IMG/VR virus record: IMGVR_UViG_3300017788_001190
Coordinates: 1-21,195 of that record
Origin: a virus
Strand: one strand, 5' to 3'
Length of the DNA: 21,195 bases
In this document: piece after piece, positions 1 through 7,750 of the stretch
How the letters are laid out: each line of letters starts with the position of its first letter
Position numbering within the stretch: position 1 is the first letter of the stretch
Translations under genes and position numbers: made by a program
The notes under the pieces: model-generated
What the model saw: the letters and a program-made list of their open reading frames with translations, nothing else
Told to the model about the DNA's origin: nothing
Databases searched by the model: none

Positions 1-828
1 GATGTTGATGATGCAATAGCTTATTTTAAGCATATTGAAGAACTTAATAGGCTTGGCGCTCACGGCATAAAAACTGGACTAGCTGGATTTGATAATTATT
101 TACCCTCTGGAATAATGCCTGGAAACTTTGGGGTACTTCTTGCTTATCCCGCAATAGGAAAGTCCTGGCTTGCTCTTTATATGGCTGTACAGGCATGGAA
201 GAATAATAGGAAACCACTATTTCTATCATTAGAAATGACAGAAAGTGAAGTTCGTAATCGTGCCTATACCATCATGGGAGAAGGAAGATTTTCTCATCGC
301 AAGATGAGTGCTGGTGATGTTGATTTAGAAGAGTTTAAAAGATGGGGATCTCAATATTTTAAAGACAAGCCTTCCTTACAAATTATTTCTAGTGATGGAT
401 TAGGTGAAGTAACTCCAGCGGTATTAAGAGGAAAGATACAACAGTATTCTCCAGACATTGTATTTGTAGATTATATTCAACTCATGCAAGCAAATACTCC
501 AACTGATAATGAAGTTGTAAAGATTAAGAATATTTCTAGAGAGTTAAAGCTTCTTGCAATATCAGAGCAGATTCCTGTTATTGCTATTGCATCTGCTACT
601 CCAGATGACGCAACAAATATGAATAGTGTTCCACAACTTGGTCAGGTTGCTTGGTCAAAGCAGTTAGCCTATGATGCTGATTTTGTCGTAGCCCTTGGTA
701 GAGAACCAGCATCAGATATTCTTCAATGTGTATTTAGAAAGAATCGTGCAGGACATTTAGGAGAATGGTTGGTTCAAGTGGATTTTAATCATGGAAGATT
801 TCTTTATAAAGATTTTGAGGATAATTAA
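1..828 (+). CDS. dnaB: Replicative DNA helicase, DnaB-like (5' end missing)
   Basis: C-terminal RecA-fold ATPase domain of a DnaB-family replicative helicase, which unwinds the fork ahead of the polymerase. The frame is open from base 1, so the N-terminal part lies outside the window; 275 residues are visible. Motifs in order: a Walker A-like segment AYPAIGKS (about residues 46-53 of the fragment), the DnaB motif LFLSLEM, Walker B IVFVDYIQLM, and a C-terminal VFRKNRAGHLGEW resembling the DnaB KNRxGxxG basic motif. Two positions differ from textbook DnaB: the residue before AYPAIGKS is Leu rather than Gly, and the H3 region reads IAIASATPDD instead of the usual SQLxR. The primase, SSB and polymerase genes downstream support the assignment. 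The internal ATG at 115 is not the real start because homology (GIKTGLAGFDNYL) continues upstream. Confidence 0.88.
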   Translation, partial: DVDDAIAYFKHIEELNRLGAHGIKTGLAGFDNYLPSGIMPGNFGVLLAYPAIGKSWLALYMAVQAWKNNRKPLFLSLEMTESEVRNRAYTIMGEGRFSHRKMSAGDVDLEEFKRWGSQYFKDKPSLQIISSDGLGEVTPAVLRGKIQQYSPDIVFVDYIQLMQANTPTDNEVVKIKNISRELKLLAISEQIPVIAIASATPDDATNMNSVPQLGQVAWSKQLAYDADFVVALGREPASDILQCVFRKNRAGHLGEWLVQVDFNHGRFLYKDFEDN

Positions 829-832
829 ATAG

Positions 833-838
833 TATAAT
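833..838 (+). promoter_or_regulatory. -10 hexamer TATAAT, likely leaderless promoter
   Basis: A perfect TATAAT lies in the 16-nt gap between the helicase stop and the next ATG at 845, with exactly 6 nt between the hexamer and the ATG. With the usual -12 to -7 placement, transcription would begin at the A of the start codon. There is no Shine-Dalgarno in the gap and I see no -35 box. The same spacing recurs at 13832 and 14200. Confidence 0.6.
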
Positions 839-844
839 TAGTAC

Positions 845-1168
845 ATGACAACTTCACATAAGAATATTAAACGTTTTCACCTTGATGGAGAAATTTATGA
901 TGAATCAACAATTCCAAGGATGAGGCAGCAATATATTCTTATGCTGGAAACAATGATGAAATCAAAAGGGTTTTTACCAAGATATGATATTGACCCAGAC
1001 TTTACTATCATGTACAATGGTAAAACATTTGAATTTAGGCTATCTGTTTATGGCGTATTCGTAGGAAGGAAAAAGGCTCAGTGGTTCGATGGGGTGGACA
1101 AAAACACGTTGATAAGAAGTTCTATTCAGAAGAACAAATCAGAAGAGTCCTTGAATCCTGCGGAATAA
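845..1168 (+). CDS. Conserved hypothetical phage protein
   Basis: 107-residue soluble protein that I cannot assign to a named family. The N-terminal half is basic and Met-rich (about residues 24-40, RMRQQYILMLETMMKSKG, probably helical). The central part, about residues 52-75, has a beta-strand pattern (FTIMYNGKTFEFRLSVYGVFVGRKK). The start at 845 fits the promoter 6 nt upstream, which would give a leaderless transcript. It has no Cys motif, signal peptide or membrane segment. The last 88 nt overlap the primase frame (1081 onward). Its position between helicase and primase suggests a replication-linked role, but that is only contextual. Confidence 0.6.
   Translation: MTTSHKNIKRFHLDGEIYDESTIPRMRQQYILMLETMMKSKGFLPRYDIDPDFTIMYNGKTFEFRLSVYGVFVGRKKAQWFDGVDKNTLIRSSIQKNKSEESLNPAE
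1063..1070 (+). promoter_or_regulatory. Shine-Dalgarno AGGAAGGA deciding the primase start
   Basis: Purine-rich AGGAAGGA ends 10 nt before GTG 1081, inside the previous gene. It is the best support for starting the primase at this GTG, the only start codon in frame between the upstream stop (1036-1038) and the conserved zinc-finger region. Confidence 0.5.
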
Positions 1169-2031
1169 CTATTCAATATGAAATAGAATCTGATTTTATT
1201 ATTTATTGTATATTTCATAATAACTATAGAACTCCTGCTGCAGAGATATCAAAAGAGACAGGACTGTTCTACTGTTTTGGATGCCAGGAGTCTAAAGACT
1301 TGGCAGAGGTTGTTATGTTTGCAACTAAAAGAAGTTTCTTTGAAGCAGCTAGACTTATTGAATCTAAAAAATTAAACTTAAACATTGTTGATGAAGTGTC
1401 AAAAATTCTTGACAAAGAAAACGATATAAAAGAATTTGATATAGATATAATCAATAGGCTAAATCAATTTGCTCTTCAGTCTACTAGGGCTGCGGAATAT
1501 CTAAAAGGAAGAAAGATTACAAAAGAAAGTGTAGAGAAGTATCTTATTGGATACTCAGAAAAACAAGATATGATTACAATACCCGTTTTTTCTCCAGACG
1601 GCATATGTCTTGGAATGGTTGGACGGTCTATTGAGGGAAAGCAATTCAAAAATACCCCAGGTCTTCCAAGAAATAAAACATTATTTAATTTAAATAGAAA
1701 CAAGGCAGCAGATAAAATTTTTCTGGTAGAATCATCATTTGATGCAATTAGACTTGAGCAAGTTGGGGCTAGGGCATTGGCAAGCTTGGGGGCATCTATA
1801 TCCTCCTATCAAAGAGATTTGCTAAAAAGATACTTTAATAGTATAATTGTGGTATCTGACAATGATGATGCAGGAAAGGTAATGAAAGAAAAATTAAAGT
1901 CATCAATGGGTAGCAAGATAATTGCTGCACAATTGCCAGATTCTGTCAAGGACGTATCAGATCTTAATGATGAAGAACTGACAGAGTTTGTACATACATT
2001 CGATAATGAAATAGATTACATATTAAACTAG
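1081..2031 (+). CDS. dnaG: DNA primase, DnaG-type (CHC2 zinc finger plus TOPRIM)
   Basis: Synthesises RNA primers for the phage replisome. An N-terminal CHC2-type zinc finger is visible: C43-x2-H46 followed by C65-x2-C68 (YCIFH and YCFGC). A primase core follows, and then a TOPRIM domain with the glutamate motif VESSFDAI (E217) and the metal-binding Asp cluster SDNDDAG (D260, D262). At 316 residues it is about half the length of bacterial DnaG and lacks an obvious C-terminal helicase-interaction domain, which is common in phage primases. The GTG start is chosen for the AGGAAGGA ribosome site at 1063. The start lies 88 nt inside the upstream gene, an unusually long overlap for this genome. The neighbouring DnaB-like helicase is its natural partner. 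Confidence 0.9.
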   Translation: MVRWGGQKHVDKKFYSEEQIRRVLESCGITIQYEIESDFIIYCIFHNNYRTPAAEISKETGLFYCFGCQESKDLAEVVMFATKRSFFEAARLIESKKLNLNIVDEVSKILDKENDIKEFDIDIINRLNQFALQSTRAAEYLKGRKITKESVEKYLIGYSEKQDMITIPVFSPDGICLGMVGRSIEGKQFKNTPGLPRNKTLFNLNRNKAADKIFLVESSFDAIRLEQVGARALASLGASISSYQRDLLKRYFNSIIVVSDNDDAGKVMKEKLKSSMGSKIIAAQLPDSVKDVSDLNDEELTEFVHTFDNEIDYILN

Positions 2032-2047
2032 GAAGAAGGCAATTTAT

Positions 2048-2698
2048 ATGTCTATAGTAAGAGGTATTAAAAACATTGAGGCCATGCTAGACAGGCCAAA
2101 GACGACAGTAGCAAATCCAAAGGTACGCTGGCTTAAGATTGAAGATGGTCAGGCTGTAAAGGTTAGATTTGCAAATGAAATTGATGAGGATTCTAAAGAC
2201 TATGATGAGAAGCGTGGTCTAGCTATTGTTGTATCTGAGCATGTGAATCCATCTGACTATAAGCGCAAGGCTCTTTGCTCAATGGAGGATGAGGGCCGCT
2301 GCTTTGGCTGTGAAATGCATCGCAAGGATATGAAGGCAGGCTGGAGGCCACGACTTCGCTTTTACACAAATGTTATTGTTGATGATGGAAATGAAGATCC
2401 ATATGTTGCAATCTGGAGTATGGGTGTTGCAAAGTCTGCAACATTTGATATCATTCGTGAATATGCAGCAGAGGGAAATTCAATTTCTGGAATGACATGG
2501 AAAGTAAAGCGTAATGGTAAGGGAACAGAAACAAGCTACGCTTTGATTCCAGGACAACCAGACTCGGACAAGTTTGCATGGGATGCTTTTGATGCATTCC
2601 CATTGGAGGCTGCGATTAGACAGGTTCCATATTCTGAGCAGGAATCATTTTATTTTGGGTTTGACAATCCATCCACCTCAACTGATGTGGATTGGTAA
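2048..2698 (+). CDS. gp32-like zinc-containing single-stranded DNA-binding protein
   Basis: 216-residue protein between primase and polymerase. It has H65, C77, C85 and C88 in the arrangement H-x11-C-x7-C-x2-C, closely matching the zinc site of T4 gp32 (H-x12-C-x9-C-x2-C) in spacing and position; a further H91 follows. Around it are basic and aromatic stretches (WRPRLRFYTNVI) suited to ssDNA contact, and the C-terminus ends in a short acidic tail (TDVDW). gp32-like proteins coat ssDNA and organise helicase, polymerase and recombinase. The AGGAAGAAGG ribosome site overlaps the primase stop codon and precedes the ATG by 8 nt. A separate canonical Ssb is encoded at 18140. The assignment rests on the zinc pattern and context, not on overall similarity. 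Confidence 0.68.
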   Translation: MSIVRGIKNIEAMLDRPKTTVANPKVRWLKIEDGQAVKVRFANEIDEDSKDYDEKRGLAIVVSEHVNPSDYKRKALCSMEDEGRCFGCEMHRKDMKAGWRPRLRFYTNVIVDDGNEDPYVAIWSMGVAKSATFDIIREYAAEGNSISGMTWKVKRNGKGTETSYALIPGQPDSDKFAWDAFDAFPLEAAIRQVPYSEQESFYFGFDNPSTSTDVDW

Positions 2699-2704
2699 GA
2701 TAAC

Positions 2705-5700
2705 TTGAACTACGTTCCTCTTCACGTTCATACAGATATCGGCTCCCTCATGGATGGAGTCGCAACGCCAGAAGAATATGCTGCTCGCGCAGCAGAACTT
2801 GGTATGCCTGCTATATCTGTAACAGACCATGGATCTTTGTCTGCACATCGCAGAATGTATCGTGCAGCAAAGGCCAACGGTATCAAGCCCATTCTTGGCA
2901 TTGAAGGATACATTACTGCTGATAGATTTGATAAGCGTGACAAAGCAGAAAGAACAACCCCGCTTGATCTTGTCTACAATCATATTGTAATTCTTGCTAA
3001 GAATCCCAAGGGTCTGCAGAACTTGAATAGGTTAAATGAAATTGGATGGACAGAGGGATTCTATAAGAAACCACGCATTGATTTTGAAGTGCTTGAGAAT
3101 CATAGTGAAGGTCTTATAGTTTCCTCTGCCTGCATGTCTGGGCTTATAAATAAAGCTATAGAAACAGGAGAATATGCTGTAGCAAAGAAGCATATTCAAT
3201 GGTTTAAAGATAGATTTGGTAAAGACTTTTATATCGAACTAATGCCACACAATGTTCAGGGCATGAATAAAGAACTACATGACTTAGCAAGAGAAATGAA
3301 AATACCTTGTATCGTTACACCAGACTGTCATCATTGCACGCCAGATCAGAAGGTTGTGCAGGAACTTATGCTTGCATTAAATACTCATGCAAAGATTCTT
3401 AAAGAATCAACGTATGAAGGATCATTAAAGTATGACGATATGATGCAACGCCTTGACTATTTATATGGCGAAGATCGTCCAATGTCTTTTAGAAGTTTTG
3501 ATATTCACCTTCTTTCATATGATGAAATGAAAATGGCTATGGAACAGGAAGGTATATTTGATGAAAGTATTTATGAAAATACCCTTAAAATTGCAGACCA
3601 AATAGATGATTATGAAATTAAAAGTCATTTGAACCTCCTACCCATTCAAGTTAGTAGCCCAGAAAAAGAACTTAGATCACTAGTCATGTCTGGACTTAAA
3701 AATCGTGGTCTAGATCAAAATAAAGAATACTTAGATAGAGTTGAACAAGAGCTTAGTATTATCAATAAAAAAGATTTTGCTCCATACTTCCTTGTTGTAA
3801 ACAATATGATCTCATGGGCAAAGTCTGAAGGAATTATGGTTGGCCCAGGTCGCGGTTCGTCTGCAGGATCTTTGGTTTGCTACGCCCTTGGTATAACAGA
3901 AATAGATCCAATTAAATATGGATTGCTATTTTTTAGATTCATTGATCCTGATAGAGATGACGCTCCAGATATTGATACAGATATCCAAGATAGTCGCAGG
4001 GAAGAAGTAAAAGATTATCTTGAGAAAGAATATGTCAATGTTGCATCTATTGCTACATTTTTGCAGTTTAAGGATAAGGGTGTGGTTCGTGATGTTTCCA
4101 GGGTATTCAACGTCCCACTTACAGATGTAAATAAGGTTCTCAAGCTTGTTGATACATGGGATGAATATTGTTCTTCACCATCAACTAAATGGTTTAGAGA
4201 TAAGTACCCAGAAATTGAAAAGTATGGCGAGCAATTGCGTGGAAGAATTCGTGGTACTGGAATTCACGCCGCTGGAGTTGTAACAGCTAAGGAGCCTATC
4301 TTTAAATATGCCCCCATGGAAACTCGTAATAGTCCATCAACGGGAGAAAGAATTCCTGTAGTTGCTGTAGATATGGATGAGGCAGCAGATATTGGACTAA
4401 TTAAGATTGATGCCTTGGGCCTTAAAACTCTAACAGTTATTAGCGATACGCTAAAAAGCATAAAAGAAAGAAGTGGGTATGACATTGATTTAAAGACAAT
4501 TGATATGTCAGACAAGAATATATATCAAATGTTATCAGATGGTCATACAAAAGGTGTATTCCAATGTGAAGCGACACCTTATACAAACTTGCTAGTAAAA
4601 ATGGGTGTAAGAAGTTTTGATGAATTGGTTGCTTCAAATGCCCTAGTTCGTCCAGGTGCCATGAATACTATTGGAAAAGAATATCTGGCACGAAAGCAGG
4701 GTAGATCAATAGTAGAATATATTCATTCTTCAATGAAGCACTTCCTAGAAGATACATATGGCTGTGTTCTGTATCAAGAGCAAGTTATGCAAGCCTGTAC
4801 CACCCTTGGCGGTATGACAATGGCAGAGGCAAACAAGGTTAGAAAGATTATTGGTAAAAAGAAAGATGCTAAGGAATTTGATGAATTTAAAGATAAGTTT
4901 ATAAGTAATGCTGTAGCATACATTAGCCCCTTCATGGCAGATGCTATGTGGCATGACTTTGAAGCACATGCTGGATACTCATTTAATAAGAGTCATGCCG
5001 TAGCCTACTCTATGCTTTCATACTGGACAGCGTGGTTAAAGTTCTATTATCCTGTTGAATTTATGTTTGCAATTCTTAAGAATGAAAAGGATAAGGATGC
5101 TAGGACTGAATATCTTATTGAGGCAAAAAGAATGAACATTAAGTTAAAGCTTCCACATGTTAATGAATCAGATCCAGATTTTAAGATAGAGGGCAAGGGA
5201 ATTAGATTCGGATTAACATCTATCAAATGGATATCCGATACCATTGCTAGTAGGCTCATTGAGCGTAGACCATTTAGGTCTTATCAAGAAATAAAAGATA
5301 TTGTATTTACCAAAGGTAGCGGAATAAATTCAAGGGCTTTAGAGGCATTAAACTGCATTGGTGCCCTGACATTTCCAGACAATCCAAGGGATGATGAAAA
5401 GGTAAGAGAAAATTTATATGAATATCTTAACCTTCCAGAATTTAATACATCTATTCCACCACACTACTATGCATTTATAGATGATAATGAGGAATATGAT
5501 GAAACAAAATCACACATAGTAATGGGTATGGCAAAGAAAATAAAGCGAGCAAAAGGTTGGTGCCGTATAGAATTTATGGATAAGACTGGCATGATTGGAA
5601 TATTTGATGAGGAGAATAGCAAAATAGAAACTGGTAAAACGTATCTAGTTCTAGCTTCATCTAATAGAATATCTGCTGCAATTCCAGTAGATGAAATTAA

Positions 5701-5986
5701 AACCAATCAGGGTATGCCACTTATTAAGTATTTAAATTATAAGAAGATACCCTATGGACAAGATGAATATTTTGTGTTATCGTTTAACACAAGAATAACT
5801 AAGAAGGGTGACAAAATGGCATATTTAACCCTTGTTGATTATGATCGTAATATGATTCCAGTAGTAGCATTTCCAACAAAGTTTGCAGAGGCATATATGA
5901 AGTGTGAAGCTGGATCTGTAATAAAAGCAGAATTAAATAAATTAAAAGATGGAACTATATCATTTGGAGGAATTAAAATTGATTGA
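2705..5986 (+). CDS. dnaE: DNA polymerase III alpha subunit, DnaE-type replicase
   Basis: C-family replicative polymerase of 1093 residues, slightly shorter than bacterial DnaE (about 1160-1180). The N-terminal PHP domain retains all nine expected metal-ligand positions: H7, H9, D17, H42, E67, H93, C143, D207 and H209, so it may be catalytic. The polymerase core shows GPGRGSSAGSL (380-390), the Asp pair in PDIDTDI (D424, D426), the third catalytic Asp in KIDALGLKTL (D569) and GTGIHAAGVV (518-526). The C-terminus has OB-fold-like sequence (about 1020-1093). The start is TTG 2705, because PLHVHTD of the PHP fold begins at residue 5 and no ATG precedes it. Only 6 nt separate it from the preceding stop. 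No DnaQ-type exonuclease or sliding clamp is visible in the window. Confidence 0.95.
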   Translation: MNYVPLHVHTDIGSLMDGVATPEEYAARAAELGMPAISVTDHGSLSAHRRMYRAAKANGIKPILGIEGYITADRFDKRDKAERTTPLDLVYNHIVILAKNPKGLQNLNRLNEIGWTEGFYKKPRIDFEVLENHSEGLIVSSACMSGLINKAIETGEYAVAKKHIQWFKDRFGKDFYIELMPHNVQGMNKELHDLAREMKIPCIVTPDCHHCTPDQKVVQELMLALNTHAKILKESTYEGSLKYDDMMQRLDYLYGEDRPMSFRSFDIHLLSYDEMKMAMEQEGIFDESIYENTLKIADQIDDYEIKSHLNLLPIQVSSPEKELRSLVMSGLKNRGLDQNKEYLDRVEQELSIINKKDFAPYFLVVNNMISWAKSEGIMVGPGRGSSAGSLVCYALGITEIDPIKYGLLFFRFIDPDRDDAPDIDTDIQDSRREEVKDYLEKEYVNVASIATFLQFKDKGVVRDVSRVFNVPLTDVNKVLKLVDTWDEYCSSPSTKWFRDKYPEIEKYGEQLRGRIRGTGIHAAGVVTAKEPIFKYAPMETRNSPSTGERIPVVAVDMDEAADIGLIKIDALGLKTLTVISDTLKSIKERSGYDIDLKTIDMSDKNIYQMLSDGHTKGVFQCEATPYTNLLVKMGVRSFDELVASNALVRPGAMNTIGKEYLARKQGRSIVEYIHSSMKHFLEDTYGCVLYQEQVMQACTTLGGMTMAEANKVRKIIGKKKDAKEFDEFKDKFISNAVAYISPFMADAMWHDFEAHAGYSFNKSHAVAYSMLSYWTAWLKFYYPVEFMFAILKNEKDKDARTEYLIEAKRMNIKLKLPHVNESDPDFKIEGKGIRFGLTSIKWISDTIASRLIERRPFRSYQEIKDIVFTKGSGINSRALEALNCIGALTFPDNPRDDEKVRENLYEYLNLPEFNTSIPPHYYAFIDDNEEYDETKSHIVMGMAKKIKRAKGWCRIEFMDKTGMIGIFDEENSKIETGKTYLVLASSNRISAAIPVDEIKTNQGMPLIKYLNYKKIPYGQDEYFVLSFNTRITKKGDKMAYLTLVDYDRNMIPVVAFPTKFAEAYMKCEAGSVIKAELNKLKDGTISFGGIKID
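5966..5971 (+). promoter_or_regulatory. Shine-Dalgarno GGAGGA deciding the MazG-like start
   Basis: GGAGGA inside the end of dnaE stands 7 nt before TTG 5979. This favours TTG 5979 over the in-frame ATG at 5949, which has no ribosome site and would make a 38-nt overlap with dnaE. Confidence 0.6.
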
Positions 5987-6302
5987 CCTTGACGAACTAG
6001 CATTTCAAATTCATAACAATGCTATTGAAAAAGGATTTTGGGACCAGAACAATGGAGTAAATTTTTACTTCAAGCAACTGGCAATGATACATTCTGAAGT
6101 AACTGAGGCACTAGAAGTTATAAGAAAGTCTGAGGGAAATGATAGAGTTGTATATGAGTTTGCAGATATAATCATTCGCGTTCTAGATCTCTATGCTGGA
6201 CTAGTGCGTGATGGATATACAAAGAAATCAATAGAGGATACCCTCGTTGATAAAGTTGAGTATAACAAGAGCAGAGAAAGAATGCATGGTGTATTGGGAT
6301 GA
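5979..6302 (+). CDS. MazG-like nucleoside triphosphate pyrophosphohydrolase
   Basis: All-alpha NTP pyrophosphatase of 107 residues. The metal-binding signature of the MazG superfamily is complete: E40-x2-E43 (IHSEVTEALE) then E60-x2-D63 (YEFADIIIRVLD), 16 residues apart. Such enzymes hydrolyse (d)NTPs to monophosphates plus pyrophosphate. Phage versions are thought to clean or rebalance nucleotide pools, and effects on ppGpp have been proposed. The TTG start at 5979 is preferred because of the GGAGGA site 7 nt upstream; it gives an 8-nt overlap with dnaE. The stop overlaps the next ATG by 4 nt (ATGA), so translation is probably coupled with recA. Substrate cannot be told from sequence. Confidence 0.82.
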   Translation: MIDLDELAFQIHNNAIEKGFWDQNNGVNFYFKQLAMIHSEVTEALEVIRKSEGNDRVVYEFADIIIRVLDLYAGLVRDGYTKKSIEDTLVDKVEYNKSRERMHGVLG

Positions 6303-7303
6303 GTGTAGAAGAAATTCTTGCACAGTTAGATCCAAAGCTTAGAAAGTCTGTTACAGTATCTTCGGACATTATAACTCCTGATAAAATTCCTACCCCATCA
6401 TATGCATTAAACTCGGCTCTTGGTGGAGGTTTATTACTAGGAAGGCAAGTGCTTCTTTGGGGAAGCAAGTCAAGTGCTAAATCATCATTATGCCTGCAAA
6501 TCATTGGAATGGCACAAAAATCTGGATATACATGTGCATGGATAGATGCAGAAATGTCATATGATAGTGAATGGGCAGAGAAACTTGGAGTAGACAACTC
6601 AAAGCTATTGTATTCTGAAGTTCGCACAATCAATGACATGGTTGATATTGGTACAGGTCTTATGACCGCTGGTGTAGACATTATTGTTATTGATTCCATG
6701 TCTGCACTTTTGCCAGCGGTCTATTTTGAGAAGGACTCTGATGAGCTAAAACAACTAGAAAATACCAAGCAGATTGGTGCAGAGTCACGGGACTTTTCTA
6801 ATGCATGGAAGATGCTTAACTATGCAAACAATAGAGTAAAGCCAACATTGTTGCTTGTAATTTCCCAAGCAAGAAATAATATTTCTGCTATGTATACAAC
6901 CCAGGGTCCACAAGGAGGAATGGCTACCAAATATTATTCCTCTACCATTATTAAACTATTCTCATCTGAATCAGATAATCAAGCATTAAAGGGAAAAATT
7001 CATTCAGGTGACAGGATAATAGAAGATAAGATTGGTAGAAAGGTGCGATGGGATATACAATTCTCAAAGACCTCTCCAGCATTTCAAAGTGGTGAATATG
7101 ATTTTTATTTCCGTGGAGATCTAATAGGAATAGATTCTATTGCAGATCTTGTTGACTTTGCAGAAGGTCGTGGCAGCATTGAAAAGGGCGGAGCATGGTA
7201 TACAGTCCTTGGAGAAAGACTGCAAGGAAGAGCAAAGGTTGTAGAATGGCTACGCCAAAATCCAGATAAGGTAGAAGAGCTTGTCAAAATCTCTCAAGTA
7301 TGA
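6299..7303 (+). CDS. recA: RecA-like recombinase
   Basis: 334-residue RecA-family strand-exchange ATPase. Landmarks: Walker A GSKSSAKSS (55-63), the segment WIDAEMSYDSEWAEKLGVD aligning with the RecA FIDAEHALDP-type motif with its catalytic Glu (E85), Walker B DIIVIDSMSAL (127-137), and a DNA-binding loop 2 region around QGPQGGMATKYY. The last glycine of the Walker A loop is Ala (SSAKSS, canonical SSGKT), which is unusual. Length is close to bacterial RecA core proteins. The ATGA overlap with the MazG-like gene implies one operon; nuclease genes follow, so it probably heads a recombination and repair module. The last 23 nt overlap a small zinc-ribbon gene. Confidence 0.9.
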   Translation: MSVEEILAQLDPKLRKSVTVSSDIITPDKIPTPSYALNSALGGGLLLGRQVLLWGSKSSAKSSLCLQIIGMAQKSGYTCAWIDAEMSYDSEWAEKLGVDNSKLLYSEVRTINDMVDIGTGLMTAGVDIIVIDSMSALLPAVYFEKDSDELKQLENTKQIGAESRDFSNAWKMLNYANNRVKPTLLLVISQARNNISAMYTTQGPQGGMATKYYSSTIIKLFSSESDNQALKGKIHSGDRIIEDKIGRKVRWDIQFSKTSPAFQSGEYDFYFRGDLIGIDSIADLVDFAEGRGSIEKGGAWYTVLGERLQGRAKVVEWLRQNPDKVEELVKISQV

Positions 7304-7451
7304 TGTAATCCAGGGCACATTTATTTGTCACGGGTGCCACAAAGAAATATCTAGTGCTAGATTTTATCCAACTGTCTTAGATATAACATGGAAATGTAAG
7401 GATTGTGAACACGTTTCTACTATTAATATTCACAAAGAGAGGGGATACTAA
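7281..7451 (+). CDS. Small zinc-ribbon protein
   Basis: 56-residue protein read from TTG 7281 in a frame shifted from recA. It fills what would otherwise be a 147-nt gap between recA and the next gene. Four cysteines form two knuckles, C16-x2-C19 (FICHGCHKE) and C39-x2-C42 (WKCKDCEH), a typical zinc ribbon with 19 residues between pairs. Its stop TAA shares bases with the next ATG (TAATG, 7449-7453). A purine-rich stretch (GTAGAAGAG) precedes the TTG. The cysteine pairing and the precise junction argue that it is real. It may bind nucleic acid or a protein partner in the recombination module; no specific function is claimed. Confidence 0.72.
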   Translation: MSKSLKYDVIQGTFICHGCHKEISSARFYPTVLDITWKCKDCEHVSTINIHKERGY

Positions 7452-7750
7452 TGAGTGAGCGTGGGGAGTTAAAACGAATCGGCGCAAAGCAACATAAAAA
7501 CAGCGGTCGTAATACTAAAAAGGCTGATGGCAGCCTTGAAGATTATGTTGTTGATGTAAAGGAATATTCAAAAAGCTTTTCAGTTACACAAGATGTTTGG
7601 GCAAAGATTGTTACAGACACATTAAAGGTTGATAAAAATAAATCTCCAGTAATCATGCTAGTTCTTGGAGAGCAGAAAAAGGTAAGGCTTGCTATAATTG
7701 AGTGGAATGAATTTGAAGAATTACGGAAGCTGAGAGAAAATAATGAGTGA
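7451..7750 (+). CDS. PD-(D/E)XK nuclease, probable Holliday junction resolvase
   Basis: 99-residue protein with the layout of small phage resolvases of the restriction-endonuclease fold: a basic N-terminus with KQHKNSGR (14-20), an acidic residue after a turn (KADGS, D26), then YVVDVKEY, where D35-x-K37 provides the D/E-x-K pair, followed by KSFSVTQDVWAKI and a hydrophobic strand (PVIMLVLGE). Such enzymes cut branched DNA arising in recombination and before packaging. The junctions are TAATG upstream and an 8-nt overlap downstream. The family is inferred from motif order; a generic PD-(D/E)XK endonuclease with another target remains possible. Confidence 0.62.
   Translation: MSERGELKRIGAKQHKNSGRNTKKADGSLEDYVVDVKEYSKSFSVTQDVWAKIVTDTLKVDKNKSPVIMLVLGEQKKVRLAIIEWNEFEELRKLRENNE

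Noticed and set aside
1063-1080. Possible dnaX-like -1 frameshift (AGGAAGGA then AAAAAGG) fusing the 845 gene to the primase.
   Set aside because: The heptamer is G AAA AAG, which mispairs after slippage at the first codon. The purine stretch is better explained as the primase ribosome site, and I see no downstream hairpin.
6172-6699. A 175-aa open frame on the minus strand.
   Set aside because: It lies antisense to the MazG-like and recA genes, has no family motifs and no ribosome site, and its composition fits the shadow of a real frame.
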